Shown: positions 23,036-32,002, counted from the stretch's first letter. The stretch: 34,251 nt of DNA from Ottowia sp. (GCA_023228705.1 JALOAS010000024.1:1-34251); one strand, 5' to 3'. The notes: generated by a model from the letters alone, not told the origin. Program-made: numbers and translations.

Positions 23036-24020
23036 GACGATCACGATATACGGCGCCGGCGCCATTGGCGGCTGGATCGCTGCCCGGCTTGCCGCCAGCG
23101 GGCGCGTGCCCACGCTCATCGCCAGGGGCCAGACGCTTGCCGCCGTGCAGGAAAACGGGCTGCAACTGCACGAGAAGGGTCGCTTGCAGGCGTTTTCGCT
23201 GCGCGCGACCAGCCGGCCCGCCGACCTGGGTCCGCAAGACCTGGTCATCGTGGCGGTCAAGGCCGTTGCCATGGCCGACGTGGCGCGACACATCGCGCCG
23301 CTGCTTGGCCCCGACACGGTCGTGCTCACCGCCATGAATGGCGTGCCCTGGTGGTTCCTGCAACAGGGTTTTGGCGGCGCAGCCAGCGGGCGCCCGCTGC
23401 ACACCGTGGACCCCGGTGGCGCCATTGCCGGCGCGATAGCGGCCGGCCACGTCATGGGCTGCGTGGTGCACGTCAGCTGCGCGCGTGACGCGCCGGCCGT
23501 GGTCCGGCACAACCGGGGTGAGCGCATCATCATTGGCGAGCCGGCCGGCCGCATCACGCCGCGCGCGCAGGCGCTGCAGGCGCTGCTGCAATCGGCGGGG
23601 TTCCGCGCCGAGCTCACGCCGCATATCCAGCAGGAAATCTGGTACAAGCTGTGGGGCAACATGACGATCAATCCCCTGAGCGCCATCACCGGCGCCACCG
23701 CGGACCGGCTGCTGGACGATCCGCTGGTTCGCGCCTTTGCCAGCCGCATCATGCTGGAAGCCCGCGAGATCGGCGCACGCATCGGCATCCCGATGACCGA
23801 GAGCCCCGAGGACCGGCATGCGATCACGCGCGAGCTGGGCGCGCTCAAGCCGTCGATGCTGCAGGACGTGGAGGCGGGCAACCCGGTGGAAATCAACGCG
23901 CTGCTGGCCGTGGTTTGCGAGCTGGGCCAGCTCACCGGCGTGGCCACGCCCGACACCGATACGCTGCTGGGCCTGGCCCGGGTCCATGCCCGCAGGCTCG
24001 GGCTGTACGGTAGCGATTGA
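23028..24020 (+). CDS. panE: 2-dehydropantoate 2-reductase family protein
   Basis: A 330-residue NADPH-dependent reductase of the ketopantoate reductase family (pantothenate pathway). The Rossmann motif is GAGAIGGWIAARLAASG (9-25); KAVAM holds the expected active-site Lys; WYKLWGNMTINPLSAITG is the conserved C-terminal-domain helix, and a conserved Glu/Ser segment SMLQDVEAGNPVEINAL follows. Many genomes carry paralogues that act on other 2-keto acids, so the exact substrate is not certain. Overlaps murI. Confidence 0.85.
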   Translation: MFETITIYGAGAIGGWIAARLAASGRVPTLIARGQTLAAVQENGLQLHEKGRLQAFSLRATSRPADLGPQDLVIVAVKAVAMADVARHIAPLLGPDTVVLTAMNGVPWWFLQQGFGGAASGRPLHTVDPGGAIAGAIAAGHVMGCVVHVSCARDAPAVVRHNRGERIIIGEPAGRITPRAQALQALLQSAGFRAELTPHIQQEIWYKLWGNMTINPLSAITGATADRLLDDPLVRAFASRIMLEAREIGARIGIPMTESPEDRHAITRELGALKPSMLQDVEAGNPVEINALLAVVCELGQLTGVATPDTDTLLGLARVHARRLGLYGSD

Positions 24021-24074
24021 CCGGGATGGGCGCATGGCGGCAGTCTTCCCCTTATTCAGAAAAGGAAAACAGGC

Positions 24075-25088
24075 ATGAAAGGCATCGTCGTCTGCGCCCC
24101 GGGCGGACTGGAAAATCTTGAGCTGCGGAACCTGCCGGACCCGGGCGCGCCCGGCCCCGGCCAGGTTCGCGTGGCAATTCGTGCCACGACGCTGAATTTT
24201 CATGACCTGCAGGTGGCCAACGGCAACGCGCCCACGGCCGATGGCCGCATCCCCATGGCCGATGCCAGCGGCATCGTCGAGGCCGTTGGCGAGAGCGTGC
24301 ATGAATTCCAGGTCGGAGACCACGTGGTCTCCGTGTTCTTCCCGCAGTGGCCTGACGGGCCTGCCGCAGCGTCCGTGGGCAGCTTTGCCGCCACGCCAGG
24401 CGACGGCGTCGACGGATTTGCCTGCGAGCACGTCGTGCGCGACGCCGGCGCGTTCACGCGGGCGCCGCGCGGCTACTCGCATGCCGAGGCAGCAACCATC
24501 ACCACGGCAGGCGTCACCGCGTGGCGCGCGCTGGTGGTCGAAGGCGCGCTCCGTGCCGGCCAAAGCGTGCTGCTGCTGGGCACCGGCGGCGTGTCCATCG
24601 CAGCGCTGCAACTGGCGCGCGCGATGGGCGCGCAGGTCTTCATCACCTCGTCGTCGGACGCCAAGCTCGAGCGCGCGCGCAGCCTGGGAGCCGACCACGT
24701 CATCAACTACCGGCAGACACCACAGTGGGGCCAGCACGTGCGCGAACTCACCGGCGGGCGCGGCGTGGACCACGTGGTGGAAGTGGGCGGGCCGGCCACG
24801 CTGGCGCAATCCACAGACGCGGTGCGCGTGGGCGGCCACATCGCGCTCATAGGCATCCTGACCGGCCGCCATGGCGACGTGCCCACCTCAGCCCTAATGC
24901 GCAAGCACGTGCGCTTGCAGGGACTCATCGTGGGCAGCCGGCGCGCGCAGCAGGACTACGTGGCCGCGCTGGACCAAACCGGAATCCGCCCCGTCATCAG
25001 CCACCGCTTTGCGCTGGAGCAGCTGGCCGACGCCTTCCGGCTGCAGGAGGCCGGCGGCCACTTCGGCAAGATTGCCGTCCAGTGGTAG
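24075..25088 (+). CDS. Medium-chain NAD(P)-dependent alcohol dehydrogenase/quinone oxidoreductase-like
   Basis: A 337-residue MDR-superfamily protein. The N-terminal GroES-like domain (LPDPGAPGPGQVRVAIRATTLNFHDLQVANG) is followed by a nucleotide-binding domain with LLGTGGVSIAALQLARAMGA. The Cys-rich structural zinc loop of classical alcohol dehydrogenases is absent, which favours a zinc-independent quinone oxidoreductase type. Substrate unknown. AAAGGA upstream of the ATG is a good ribosome-binding site. It follows panE by 54 bp and may be cotranscribed. Confidence 0.88.
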   Translation: MKGIVVCAPGGLENLELRNLPDPGAPGPGQVRVAIRATTLNFHDLQVANGNAPTADGRIPMADASGIVEAVGESVHEFQVGDHVVSVFFPQWPDGPAAASVGSFAATPGDGVDGFACEHVVRDAGAFTRAPRGYSHAEAATITTAGVTAWRALVVEGALRAGQSVLLLGTGGVSIAALQLARAMGAQVFITSSSDAKLERARSLGADHVINYRQTPQWGQHVRELTGGRGVDHVVEVGGPATLAQSTDAVRVGGHIALIGILTGRHGDVPTSALMRKHVRLQGLIVGSRRAQQDYVAALDQTGIRPVISHRFALEQLADAFRLQEAGGHFGKIAVQW

Positions 25089-25248
25089 CGACTGGCTCAG
25101 CGGCGCAGCAGCAAGCGGGCATGAACCGTGCCGGCGGGGGCCCACACCTGCGCACCCGCGCAAGACGCCGTGCCCCGCACAGCCGGACCGGCCAGTCGGT
25201 GCACCGTGCATGCCGGGCAAACCGGCATGGCCGCCGGCCATTCCGCAC

Positions 25249-26175
25249 ATGACGCGTCACGCCAGGGTCCTGGCGGCGCCACGTGCGCTCAGCAGCCTGG
25301 CGTTTGCCACGCTGGTTTGCGTGGCCCTGCTCATGGGCGCCAACCACGTGGCCGCGCGGCTTGCATTTGACAACGGCACCGGCGTTGCCACCGCGGTTGC
25401 CGTGCGCAGCGGCGTGACGGCCGTGGCCATGGGGCTGGGACTGCTGTTCCTGCGCCACGGCGTGGCCCATGCTTCCCGGCGCGAGCGGCTGGCGCTGCTT
25501 GGCATCGGCCTGCTGGTCGGCGTCCAGAGCCTGTTGCTGTACGGGTCGGTGGCCCGGCTGCCGGTGGCGCTGGCGCTGCTGGTCTTCAACAGCTACCCGC
25601 TGCTGACCGCGCTCTGGGCGCGTGCGCTGTACCGTGCCTGGCTTCCGCGCAGCCTGCTTGTTGCCATGCTCATCCTGCTGGTGGGCCTGGCGCTGGCACT
25701 GGACGTGTTTGCCGCCGCGTCCGAACTGGGAATGGCGGCGCACTGGCGCCGCATGGGCATCGGCGTGCTGATGGCGCTCAGCGGATCCGCGCTGTTTGGC
25801 CTGGCGCTGGCGCTGACACAATACGAGGCCGGCGCGGTTGACGGCCGCATGCGCACATTCACCACCATGCTGGTCACGGCGCTGGTTGCGCTGGCCAGCG
25901 TCGGCGCGCAGGGCGGCTTTGCCTGGCCGGCCGCCCCGGCCGGATGGTGGGGACTGGTGCTGCTCACGCTGCTCTACGGCACCGGAATCACCATCGTGCT
26001 GGTTCTGCTGCCCCGCTGGGGGGTGGTGGGCAACACGGCGATCATGAACCTGGAGCCCGTGTTTGCGCTGGTGCTGGCCTGGTTCATCCTGGGCCAGCAC
26101 ATGGCGCCGCTGCAGGTGGCTGGCGCGTTCATCGTGGTGGGCGCGGTGGTCGTCATCGGCTTGCGGCGCGAATGA
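25249..26175 (+). CDS. EamA/DMT-family transporter
   Basis: A 308-residue protein with about ten hydrophobic helices arranged as two EamA repeats (LVCVALLMGANHVAARLAFD... and LMALSGSALFGLALALTQYE...). The second repeat ends with the typical GNTAIMNLEPVFALVLAWFILGQ. It is predicted to export small metabolites through the inner membrane; the substrate is unknown. The ATG at 25249 begins MTRHARVLAAPRALSSL; ATG 25209 would add 13 residues. The stop overlaps an ATG (26172, ATGA). Confidence 0.88.
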   Translation: MTRHARVLAAPRALSSLAFATLVCVALLMGANHVAARLAFDNGTGVATAVAVRSGVTAVAMGLGLLFLRHGVAHASRRERLALLGIGLLVGVQSLLLYGSVARLPVALALLVFNSYPLLTALWARALYRAWLPRSLLVAMLILLVGLALALDVFAAASELGMAAHWRRMGIGVLMALSGSALFGLALALTQYEAGAVDGRMRTFTTMLVTALVALASVGAQGGFAWPAAPAGWWGLVLLTLLYGTGITIVLVLLPRWGVVGNTAIMNLEPVFALVLAWFILGQHMAPLQVAGAFIVVGAVVVIGLRRE

Positions 26176-26219
26176 GCCATCCACACATCCTCCTGCTGCG
26201 CGTGCTGCCTTGGTCCTGA
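26172..26219 (+). CDS. Possible 15-codon coupling mini-ORF before the SpmA/SpmB-like gene
   Basis: ATG at 26172 overlaps the EamA gene stop as ATGA and reads MSHPHILLLRVLPWS to TGA at 26217-26219. The next gene has no good ATG or ribosome-binding site; its best start, TTG 26210, lies seven bases before this stop. A ribosome finishing the mini-ORF could restart there. Only the geometry supports this. Confidence 0.25.
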   Translation: MSHPHILLLRVLPWS

Positions 26220-27457
26220 ACATCGTCTGGCTCGGCTTTTTCATCAGCGCGTTTGCTGCCGCGCTGGTGCAAACGCTGCTGGGCGACCTGGACGTCTTTC
26301 CACGCGTCATGTCCGCGCTGTTCGAGGCCGCGCAGACCGGATTTGAAGTCTCGCTGGCGCTGACCGGCATGATGGCGTTGTGGCTGGGCTTCATGCGCAT
26401 AGGCGAGCAGGCCGGCGTCATGGACGGCTTTGCGCGCGCGGTCAACCCCATGATGCGGCACCTGTTCCCCGGCGTGCCGCGCGGGCATCCGGCACAGGGT
26501 GCGATGACCATGAACATCAGCGCCAACCTGCTGGGGCTGGACAACGCGGCCACGCCGCTGGGACTGAAGGCGATGCAGGAGCTGCAGTCGCTCAACGAGA
26601 CGCCGGACACGGCCACGAACGCGCAGGTCATGTTCATGGTGGTGAACACGGCCGGCATCACGCTGATCCCCAGCTCGGTGATCGCGATCCGGCAGACGCT
26701 GGCACTCAAGCAGGGGCTGGTGGGCTTCAACGCCGCCGACATCTTCCTGCCCACGCTGCTGGCGACCGGCATCACGCTCGTGGTTGCGATCATGGCGGTG
26801 GCCTGGGTGCAGCGCATCTCGCTGCTGCGCACGGGCCTCGTCGTGCCGCTGCTGTCATTTGCAGGGGCTACCGGCCTGCTGAGCTGGTGGCTGGGCGGCC
26901 TGCCTGCCAACGAGGCGGCGCGCTGGATGGGCCTGATCGGCGCGCTGGCCATCCTGGCCATCGTGCTGCTGTTCCTGGTTGCGGGCGCGCTGCGCCGCAT
27001 CAACGTCTACGACGCCTTTGTCGAAGGGGCCAAGGGCGGCTTTGACGTGGCGGTCATGATCATTCCCTACCTGATCGCCATGCTGGCCGCAATTGCCGTG
27101 TTCCGGGCTGCAGGCCTGATGGAATGGCTGATGCACGGCATCGCGGTGGCGGTGGCTGCGCTGGGCCTGCCCACCGATTTCCTGCCTGCGGTTCCGGTGG
27201 CGCTGATGAAGGTGCTGTCCGGCTCGGGCGCGCGCGGCGTCATGGTCGACGTCATGCAGGCGCACGGCGTGGATTCGTTTGCAGGCCAGCTGGCCGCGAT
27301 CATCCAGGGTTCGACCGAGACCACGTTTTACGTGCTTGCGGTTTATTTTGGCAGCGTGGGCGTCCGGCACGTGCGCCACGCGCTGCCTTGCGCGCTGCTG
27401 GCCGATGCCGTGGGGCTGGTGGTGGCGGTGGTCATCGGTTACGCTTTCTTTGCATGA
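26210..27457 (+). CDS. SpmA/SpmB-like nucleoside-recognition (Gate) domain membrane protein
   Basis: A 415-residue inner-membrane protein that looks like a fusion of the two Gate-domain proteins SpmA and SpmB. The N-terminal half has GHPAQGAMTMNISANLLGLDNAATPLGLKAM, and the C-terminal half has LSGSGARGVMVDVMQ and STETTFYVLAVYFG. Despite the spore-maturation name, non-spore-formers carry it widely and its transport role is unknown. I take TTG 26210 (M-VLNIVWLGFF); CTG 26216 is an alternative, and no in-frame ATG lies between here and 26063. The stop overlaps the next start (ATGA). Confidence 0.8.
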   Translation: MVLNIVWLGFFISAFAAALVQTLLGDLDVFPRVMSALFEAAQTGFEVSLALTGMMALWLGFMRIGEQAGVMDGFARAVNPMMRHLFPGVPRGHPAQGAMTMNISANLLGLDNAATPLGLKAMQELQSLNETPDTATNAQVMFMVVNTAGITLIPSSVIAIRQTLALKQGLVGFNAADIFLPTLLATGITLVVAIMAVAWVQRISLLRTGLVVPLLSFAGATGLLSWWLGGLPANEAARWMGLIGALAILAIVLLFLVAGALRRINVYDAFVEGAKGGFDVAVMIIPYLIAMLAAIAVFRAAGLMEWLMHGIAVAVAALGLPTDFLPAVPVALMKVLSGSGARGVMVDVMQAHGVDSFAGQLAAIIQGSTETTFYVLAVYFGSVGVRHVRHALPCALLADAVGLVVAVVIGYAFFA

Positions 27458-28395
27458 GCTGCCGCCACCGTTTCGCGCTGCTGCTGGCCACGCTGGTGCT
27501 TGTGCTGGCGCTGCCCGCGCGTGCACAGCCCGCAGCCGCCTGCGGCGCCGAGCTGCAGCAGCCCCGGCCCGCGATCGCGCATACGCTGGCGGCGCTGGCG
27601 CAGCACGAGCACGCGCAGATGGGTGGCGCGCTGATCGACGCGGGCGGCGGCCTCATCCGCAGCGGCTTTGCCGAAGCCGAGCGCGGGCGGCTGCCCGGCG
27701 CGGCGCTGCCGGCGTGGCAGCGCGTCTGGCGCTACTGGCACGCCGTGCCGGATTTCTACGATCAGCACATGGCCTGGATGGATGCGCTGGCTCCCACCGC
27801 GCTGCAGCGCGTGACGCTGGTCGACCAGCCGTGGTCGGCTGCCTTCATCTCCTGGCTCATGCGCGAAGCCGGGCTGCGCCGGCAGCAGTTTGCGTTTTCC
27901 GCAAGCCATCACGACTACGTGCGCGCAGCGATCGACGCTGCGCAGGCAGAGCGGGATGGAAGCGGCACGGCCTACGGCTGGCGCGCCTGCGACCTGGCGC
28001 AAACCCCGCCGCGGCTGGGCGACCTGCTTTGTTTTGCACGCGGGCAGGACGCCAGCCTGGACCGCTTCGACGCGCTGCGCGCTGCCGTGGCGCAGGGGCC
28101 GGTTTCCATGCACTGCGAGCTGGTGGTGTCGCAGCGCGCCAGGCAGATCCAGACCATGGGCGGCAACGTGCTGGATACGGTGGTCCTGCGCGAGCTGGAC
28201 CTGCAGCAGGACGGCAGCGGCTTGCTGTGGCCGGCGTACCTGCAGGCAACGCAGCGGCAGCAGCAGCGTGCGCTGGTCGAACAGCCGCCGCCTGGCCAGG
28301 CGCAGTCGCTGTGGCCCCGAACGCACCTGAGCGAGCAGCCCTGGAGCATGCTGCTGCAGCTGCGGGCCGCAGCGTGGCGTCCGCCGCATCGCTGA
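27454..28395 (+). CDS. DUF2272 domain protein, exported
   Basis: A 313-residue protein with an N-terminal signal peptide (LLLATLVLVLALPARA, cleavage near residue 24). The mature part has VTLVDQPWSAAFISWLMREAG and GDLLCFARG and PVSMHCELVVS, the conserved Ser/Trp, Cys and His segments of DUF2272, suggestive of a papain-like or amidase-like fold. Function is unknown. The start codon overlaps the previous stop (ATGA). It is convergent with rsmI. Confidence 0.8.
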   Translation: MSCRHRFALLLATLVLVLALPARAQPAAACGAELQQPRPAIAHTLAALAQHEHAQMGGALIDAGGGLIRSGFAEAERGRLPGAALPAWQRVWRYWHAVPDFYDQHMAWMDALAPTALQRVTLVDQPWSAAFISWLMREAGLRRQQFAFSASHHDYVRAAIDAAQAERDGSGTAYGWRACDLAQTPPRLGDLLCFARGQDASLDRFDALRAAVAQGPVSMHCELVVSQRARQIQTMGGNVLDTVVLRELDLQQDGSGLLWPAYLQATQRQQQRALVEQPPPGQAQSLWPRTHLSEQPWSMLLQLRAAAWRPPHR

Positions 28396-28400
28396 GCCCG

Positions 28401-28426
28401 TGCCCGACGCGGCGCGCGTCGGGGCA
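28401..28426. terminator. Strong hairpin between convergent DUF2272 and rsmI genes
   Basis: TGCCCGACGCG (28401-28411) pairs with CGCGTCGGGGCA (28415-28426), an 11-bp GC stem with one bulged G and a GCG loop, five bases after the DUF2272 stop. No T-run follows on either strand, so it may be a pause or mRNA-end stabilising hairpin rather than a classical terminator. Confidence 0.45.
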
Positions 28427-28442
28427 AGCGAGAACCGCCCGA

Positions 28443-29345
28443 TCAGTCGTCCCCGCGCAGCTCAAGGGCTGCGGCGTAGAGCGCGTTGCGCGCGGCACCA
28501 GTCACCTGCGCCGCCAGCCGCACGGCCCGGTTCAGCGGCAGCTCGGCCAGCAGCAGGCGCAGCACGCGCAGGTCTTCGGCGTCGTGCCGGGGCGGCGGGG
28601 CCGGGTGCAGCACGAGCACGAATTCACCGCGCTGGTGTTGCGCCGCATCCTCGTCCAGCCAGTCTGCCAGCGCATCGCAGGCCAGCGTGTGGATCTGCTC
28701 GAACTGCTTGGTCAGCTCGCGCGCAACGGTCACCGGCCGCGGTCCCAGCGCGGCCAGCGCCTGCGCCAGGCGTCCGATGCGGTGCGGCGCCTCCAGCAGG
28801 ACCACGGGCCGCGGCTCGGCGGCCAGCGCCTGCACGGCGTCGTGGCGCGCCTGCGCCCGGGACGGCAGGAACCCCGCGAAGACAAACGCCGTCTCGTCGA
28901 CGATGCCCGCCGCGCTCAGCGCCGTGGTGACGCTGCTGGCACCGGGCAGCGGCACGACGCGCAGGCCGGCGGCGCGGCAGGCGGCGACCAGGCGCGCCCC
29001 GGGATCACTGACGGCCGGCGTGCCCGCGTCGCTGACGCAGGCCACGCGCTCGCCTGCCTGCAGCCGCGCAATCACGTCCTGGGCCGCGGCCATCTCGTTG
29101 TGCTGGTGCAGCGCCAGCAGCGGCTTTTGGGCCAGGCCGTAAGCGCCCAGCAGCGCCGCGGTGCGGCGCGTGTCCTCGCAGGCCACGGCGTCGGCCAGCG
29201 ACAGCAGGTGCAACGCGCGCAGCGTGATGTCCGCCAGGTTCCCTATGGGCGTGGCCACGACGTAGAGGCAGCCCGCCGGGTGCTGCTGCGAGCCGGCGGC
29301 CCGGTTCGCAGCAGCCAGCGCAGGCGCAAAATCAGATCGGTGCAT
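28443..29345 (-). CDS. rsmI: 16S rRNA (cytidine-1402-2'-O)-methyltransferase
   Basis: RsmI methylates the 2'-OH of C1402 in 16S rRNA using SAM. It has 300 residues. The tetrapyrrole-methylase fold motifs are present: LYVVATPIGNLADITLRAL, ACEDTRRTAALL, VSDAGTPAVSDPG and LPGASSVTTAL. The ATG at 29345 is preferred to the upstream TTG at 29360. It is divergent from yraN, a widely conserved pairing. Confidence 0.95.
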   Translation of the reverse strand: MHRSDFAPALAAANRAAGSQQHPAGCLYVVATPIGNLADITLRALHLLSLADAVACEDTRRTAALLGAYGLAQKPLLALHQHNEMAAAQDVIARLQAGERVACVSDAGTPAVSDPGARLVAACRAAGLRVVPLPGASSVTTALSAAGIVDETAFVFAGFLPSRAQARHDAVQALAAEPRPVVLLEAPHRIGRLAQALAALGPRPVTVARELTKQFEQIHTLACDALADWLDEDAAQHQRGEFVLVLHPAPPPRHDAEDLRVLRLLLAELPLNRAVRLAAQVTGAARNALYAAALELRGDD

Positions 29346-29464
29346 GATCAGCCATGACAAGAAGCGGTTGGGCCAAAATGGGCGCTGGCACGCGGCACTG
29401 CAGCGCTGCGGGCACCGCTCCGACCCTTACCGCGCCCGCCAGGTACAGCCAGAGATTGTGAACC

Positions 29465-29857
29465 ATGCCTTCAGCAAGACGACCGTGGTGGTTGGGCGGC
29501 GGCAACACGCGCGCGCGGGGGAGTGCCGCCGAAGACCTGGCGCTGGCCCACCTGCAGCGCGCCGGACTGAAGCTCGTTGCCCGGAATTATGAAACGCCGG
29601 GGCGGGGCGGCGGCGAGATTGACCTCATCATGCGCGCAGCTGATGGCACGCTGGTGTTCGTTGAGGTGCGCGCCCGCGCCTCGGACGCGGGCGGCGGCGC
29701 GGCTGCCAGCGTCGTCCGGCGCAAGCAGCAGCGCATCGTCCGCGCCGCGCGCCATTACCTGACCCGGCTCCCGGCGTTGCCGCCCTGCCGCTTTGATGTC
29801 GTGGCCATAGAAGGCAGCCGCATCCACTGGCTGCGCGCAGCCTTTGACGCGACCTGA
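29465..29857 (+). CDS. yraN: UPF0102 family protein YraN
   Basis: A 130-residue protein with a nuclease-like fold: GSAAEDLALAHLQRAGLKLVARNY, then GGGEIDLIMR (Glu-Asp) and LVFVEVRAR (Glu), matching the E-D-E-X-K-like arrangement of the family, though the usual Lys is Arg. Cellular function is not established. It is followed by a small hairpin (29864-29881). Confidence 0.92.
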   Translation: MPSARRPWWLGGGNTRARGSAAEDLALAHLQRAGLKLVARNYETPGRGGGEIDLIMRAADGTLVFVEVRARASDAGGGAAASVVRRKQQRIVRAARHYLTRLPALPPCRFDVVAIEGSRIHWLRAAFDAT

Positions 29858-29863
29858 GGCAAA

Positions 29864-29881
29864 CGGCGGGTGAAACCGCCG
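29864..29881 (+). terminator. Small hairpin after yraN
   Basis: CGGCGG-GTGAAA-CCGCCG, a six-bp stem starting seven bases after the yraN stop. No T-run; weak support for termination. Confidence 0.3.
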
Positions 29882-29982
29882 GAACGGCGCTGCGGGCGAT
29901 TATGATGGGTGCTTTGGCGGAGCCCTGCGCCTGACGACGGCCAGGCATCCGCTGCCCCTCGTGCCAAGAAAGAGCCCCAGAC

Positions 29983-30771
29983 ATGCCCCGACTTCCGACT
30001 CGACTGACTGCCCTGCTTGCAGCCGCTGCGGCTGCCTTGCTGACCGGCTGCGCCGCGGCGGTGGTGGGCGGCGCGGCAGCCACCGGTGCGCTCATGGTCA
30101 CGAACAGACGCAGCCCGAACACGCAGATCCTGGACCAGACCATCGAGCTGCGCGCCGCGAGCCGCGCCAGCGACATCCTGGACGGCAACGGCCACATCAA
30201 CATCGTGAGCTACTACCGCAAGGTGCTGCTCACCGGCGAGGTCCCCAGCGAGGAAGCGCGCCAGCGCATCCAGGTGGCGGTGGCCGAAACACCCGATGTG
30301 GTCGCCGTGGTCAACGAGCTGGCGGTGATGCCGGCGTCCTCGCTCAGCGGGCGCGCCAACGACACCATGATCACCGGCCTCGTGAAGACCAACCTGCTCA
30401 ACACCAAGGGCGTGCCGGCCAACAGCATCAAGGTCGTGACCGAGCGGGGCAGCACGTATCTCATGGGACGCGTGACGCGGCAGGAAGCCGAGCTGGCCAC
30501 CGAAGCGGCACGCACGACCAGCGGCGTGCAGCGCGTGGTGCGGGTCTTTGACATCATCAGCGAAGAGGAAGCGCGGCGGGCAGACGGCAACTACAGCACC
30601 ACCCCCAAACAGCAGCAGGCGCCCGTCTCCAGCCTGGACGACGAGTCCGGGCGCTCGTCCGGCAACGCAGACACCCAAGGCGGCGCAACCACGCACCCGG
30701 TGACGCAGCCGGTCATGATCCAGCAGCCGCCGGTACAGATTGACGTGGAAGACCTGCCTCCTGCCGATTGA
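29983..30771 (+). CDS. BON-domain lipoprotein (YraP/DolP-like)
   Basis: A 262-residue envelope lipoprotein. The signal peptide ends in the lipobox LLTGC (acylated Cys22). Two BON domains follow: about 45-115 (HINIVSYYRKVLLTGEVPSEEARQRI... VVNELAVM) and 120-190 (TGLVKTNLLNTKGVPANSIKVVTERGSTYLMGRVT... RVVRVFDII). The E. coli relative DolP supports outer-membrane integrity. The C-terminal 60 residues are low-complexity, rich in Gln, Pro and Thr, and are an addition relative to DolP. TATGAT at 29901-29906 is a possible -10. Confidence 0.88.
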   Translation: MPRLPTRLTALLAAAAAALLTGCAAAVVGGAAATGALMVTNRRSPNTQILDQTIELRAASRASDILDGNGHINIVSYYRKVLLTGEVPSEEARQRIQVAVAETPDVVAVVNELAVMPASSLSGRANDTMITGLVKTNLLNTKGVPANSIKVVTERGSTYLMGRVTRQEAELATEAARTTSGVQRVVRVFDIISEEEARRADGNYSTTPKQQQAPVSSLDDESGRSSGNADTQGGATTHPVTQPVMIQQPPVQIDVEDLPPAD

Positions 30772-30796
30772 GCGGCCGCGGCCACATCGGCCGGCT

Positions 30797-31933
30797 TCAG
30801 ACGACCTGCAGCGACTCGGTCCCCGCCGCCAGGTCCCTGTTCTTCGCGCGCTTGCTCTCCAGCTTGATCTGCAGCCGCAGGTCGTTGGCGGAATCGGCGT
30901 TGCGGATGGCGTCCTCGTAACTGATGAGGCGGTCCTCAAACGCCTGGAACAGCGCCTGGTCAAACGTCTGCATCCCCAGTTCGGCGCCGCGGCGCATGAC
31001 GTCCTTGATCTCGCCCACCTCGCCCTTGAGGATGAGGTCCGAGATCAGCGGCGTGTTCAGCATGATCTCCACCGCGGCGACGCGGCCCTTGCCGCTTTGC
31101 AGGGGGACCAGCCGCTGCGACACCAGCGCGCGCAGGTTCAGCGACAGGTCCATCAGCAACTGCGTGCGCCGCTCGTCGGGGAAGAAGTTGATGATGCGGT
31201 CCAGCGCCTGGTTGGCGCTGTTGGCGTGCAGCGTGGCCAGGCACAGGTGGCCGGTCTCGGCAAAGGCAACGGCCAGGTCCATGGTCTCGCGGTCGCGGAT
31301 CTCGCCCATCAGGATCACGTCGGGCGCCTGGCGCAGCGAATTCTTGAGCGCCGCGTCCCAACTCTCCGTATCCAGGCCCACCTCGCGCTGCGTCACGATG
31401 CAGTTCTTGTGCCTGTGCACGAACTCGATGGGATCTTCGATGGTGATGATGTGCCCGTGCGAGTGCATGTTGCGCCAGTCCAGCATGGCAGCCAGCGTGG
31501 TGGACTTGCCCGAGCCGGTGGCGCCCACCATGATCGCCAGGCCACGCTTGGTCAGCGCCACGTCCTTGAGAATCTGCGGCAGCCCCAGCTCGTCTATGGA
31601 AGGCAGGTCCGAGGGAATCAGGCGCAGCACCATGCCGACCTGCCCGCGCTGCATGAACGCGCTGACCCGAAAGCGTCCTATGCCCGCCGGCGAAATGGCA
31701 AAGTTGCATTCGCGCGTGTTTTCAAATTCAGCCACCTGCCGGTCGTTCATCACCGCACGGACCAGCTCCAGCGTCTGCGTGGGCGACAGATTCTGCTGCA
31801 GCACCTTGGTGACCTCGCCATCGATCTTGACGGCCGGGGGAAATCCGGAGGTGATGAACAGGTCGCTGCCCTTGCGCGTGATCACGAGCTTGAGCAGATC
31901 ATGGATGAATCGGCTGGCCTGGTCGCGTTCCAT
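30797..31933 (-). CDS. pilU: Type IV pilus ATPase PilU
   Basis: A 378-residue cytoplasmic ATPase of the PilT/PilU family that helps PilT retract type IV pili (twitching, DNA uptake). An N-terminal PAS-like domain is followed by Walker A GATGSGKST, the Asp box TIEDPIEFVH, Walker B DVILMGEIRD and the His box GHLCLATLHANSA. The PilT-specific AIRNLIRE motif is replaced by TPLISDLILKGEV, which marks PilU. ATG 31933 is used; TTG 31945 would add four residues. It lies 69 bp downstream of pilT in the same direction and is convergent with the BON lipoprotein gene. Confidence 0.94.
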   Translation of the reverse strand: MERDQASRFIHDLLKLVITRKGSDLFITSGFPPAVKIDGEVTKVLQQNLSPTQTLELVRAVMNDRQVAEFENTRECNFAISPAGIGRFRVSAFMQRGQVGMVLRLIPSDLPSIDELGLPQILKDVALTKRGLAIMVGATGSGKSTTLAAMLDWRNMHSHGHIITIEDPIEFVHRHKNCIVTQREVGLDTESWDAALKNSLRQAPDVILMGEIRDRETMDLAVAFAETGHLCLATLHANSANQALDRIINFFPDERRTQLLMDLSLNLRALVSQRLVPLQSGKGRVAAVEIMLNTPLISDLILKGEVGEIKDVMRRGAELGMQTFDQALFQAFEDRLISYEDAIRNADSANDLRLQIKLESKRAKNRDLAAGTESLQVV

Positions 31934-32002
31934 GTGGGTCTCCAATACGTGAGGGTTGCGGTTGGCGCACTGGTCTTGGCCCGCGCGCCGGGTCCGGCCG
32001 GA

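Noticed and set aside
21221..23956. Minus-strand frame of 911 codons opposite murI and panE
   Set aside because: It is antisense to two well-supported genes and continues into radA in a wrong frame; an artefact of high GC3.
25089..25198. Inverted repeat CGACTGGC/GCCAGTCG before the EamA gene
   Set aside because: Eight bp with a 95-bp spacer is expected by chance at this GC content.
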